Shown: positions 5,965 through 6,083 of the stretch, in pieces
Position numbering within the stretch: the first letter of the stretch is position 1
How the letters are laid out: each line of letters starts with the position of its first letter
DNA from: Desulfobulbaceae bacterium
Lineage (GTDB): Bacteria > Desulfobacterota > Desulfobulbia > Desulfobulbales > Desulfocapsaceae
Direction: 5' to 3'
DNA: 6,083 nucleotides
Assembly: GCA_031256095.1 (NCBI GenBank)
Contig: JAIRRG010000059.1
Span: forward strand, 1-6,083
Notes under the pieces: model-generated
The model's input: only the letters and a program-made list of their open reading frames with translations
What the model was told of the DNA's origin: nothing
The model's database searches: none
Position numbers and translations under genes: made by a program

Positions 5965-6083
5965 ATGTCGAAGGAGAAATTTGAACGGAAGAAGCCCCAT
6001 GTTAACGTTGGGACGATTGGCCACATTGATCATGGCAAGACGACGCTGACAGCGGCGATCACGCGGGTACTGTCGACGAAAGG
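5965..6083 (+). CDS. tuf: Elongation factor Tu, N-terminal part (3'-truncated by window)
   Basis: Thirty-nine complete codons of EF-Tu are visible; the full protein is usually about 395-400 residues. EF-Tu is the cytoplasmic GTPase that delivers aminoacyl-tRNA to the ribosome. The start reads MSKEKFERKKPHVNVGTIGH, and the G1 P-loop is GHIDHGKT at residues 19-26 (the usual GHVDHGKT with Ile for Val), followed by TLTAAIT. ATG at 5965 is preceded by AAGGAGG (5949-5955) with a nine-base spacer, a strong initiation signal suited to a highly expressed protein. The gene follows four tRNAs, as tufB does in E. coli, so it is probably cotranscribed with them. Whether a second tuf copy exists cannot be seen here. 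Confidence 0.97.
   Translation, partial: MSKEKFERKKPHVNVGTIGHIDHGKTTLTAAITRVLSTK

Overview
The window reads as chromosomal DNA of a dissimilatory sulfur-metabolising bacterium, most likely a sulfate-reducing or sulfur-disproportionating member of the Desulfobacterota. The evidence is the 3' end of aprA (APS reductase alpha subunit) followed by a complete qmoABC operon (quinone-interacting membrane-bound oxidoreductase). The EF-Tu N-terminus and moderately high GC would suit a Desulfobulbales-type organism. That placement is inference from recalled family features, not a search result.

Layout, all genes on the + strand: 1-366 end of aprA; 392-434 a strong intrinsic terminator with a perfect 15-bp stem; 435-581 a leader with a weak candidate promoter and a stem-loop; 582-1841 qmoA; 1847-4108 qmoB, whose Shine-Dalgarno lies in the last two codons of qmoA; 4109-4205 a spacer with a GC-rich hairpin; 4206-5405 qmoC; 5406-5522 a spacer with a sigma70-like promoter; 5523-5905 four tRNA genes, Thr(TGT)-Tyr(GTA)-Gly(TCC)-Thr(GGT), all with encoded CCA; 5965 to the window end, the start of tuf (EF-Tu).

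Functionally, AprAB interconverts adenosine 5'-phosphosulfate with AMP and sulfite in the cytoplasm. QmoABC is its presumed electron partner at the membrane. QmoA and QmoB are HdrA-like flavo-iron-sulfur proteins, QmoB carrying an added MvhD-like domain. QmoC joins an HdrC-like two-cluster domain to a six-helix cytochrome b-like membrane domain that exchanges electrons with menaquinone. The direction (sulfate reduction or sulfite oxidation) cannot be read from this window.

The tRNA-tuf block has the same gene and anticodon order as thrU-tyrU-glyT-thrT-tufB of Escherichia coli, an old conserved arrangement. The main point of interest is that a dissimilatory sulfur energy module abuts this translation operon with no obvious intrinsic terminator between them and no qmoD-like gene. 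I do not see a previously undescribed system; the remaining observations are small regulatory or structural details.
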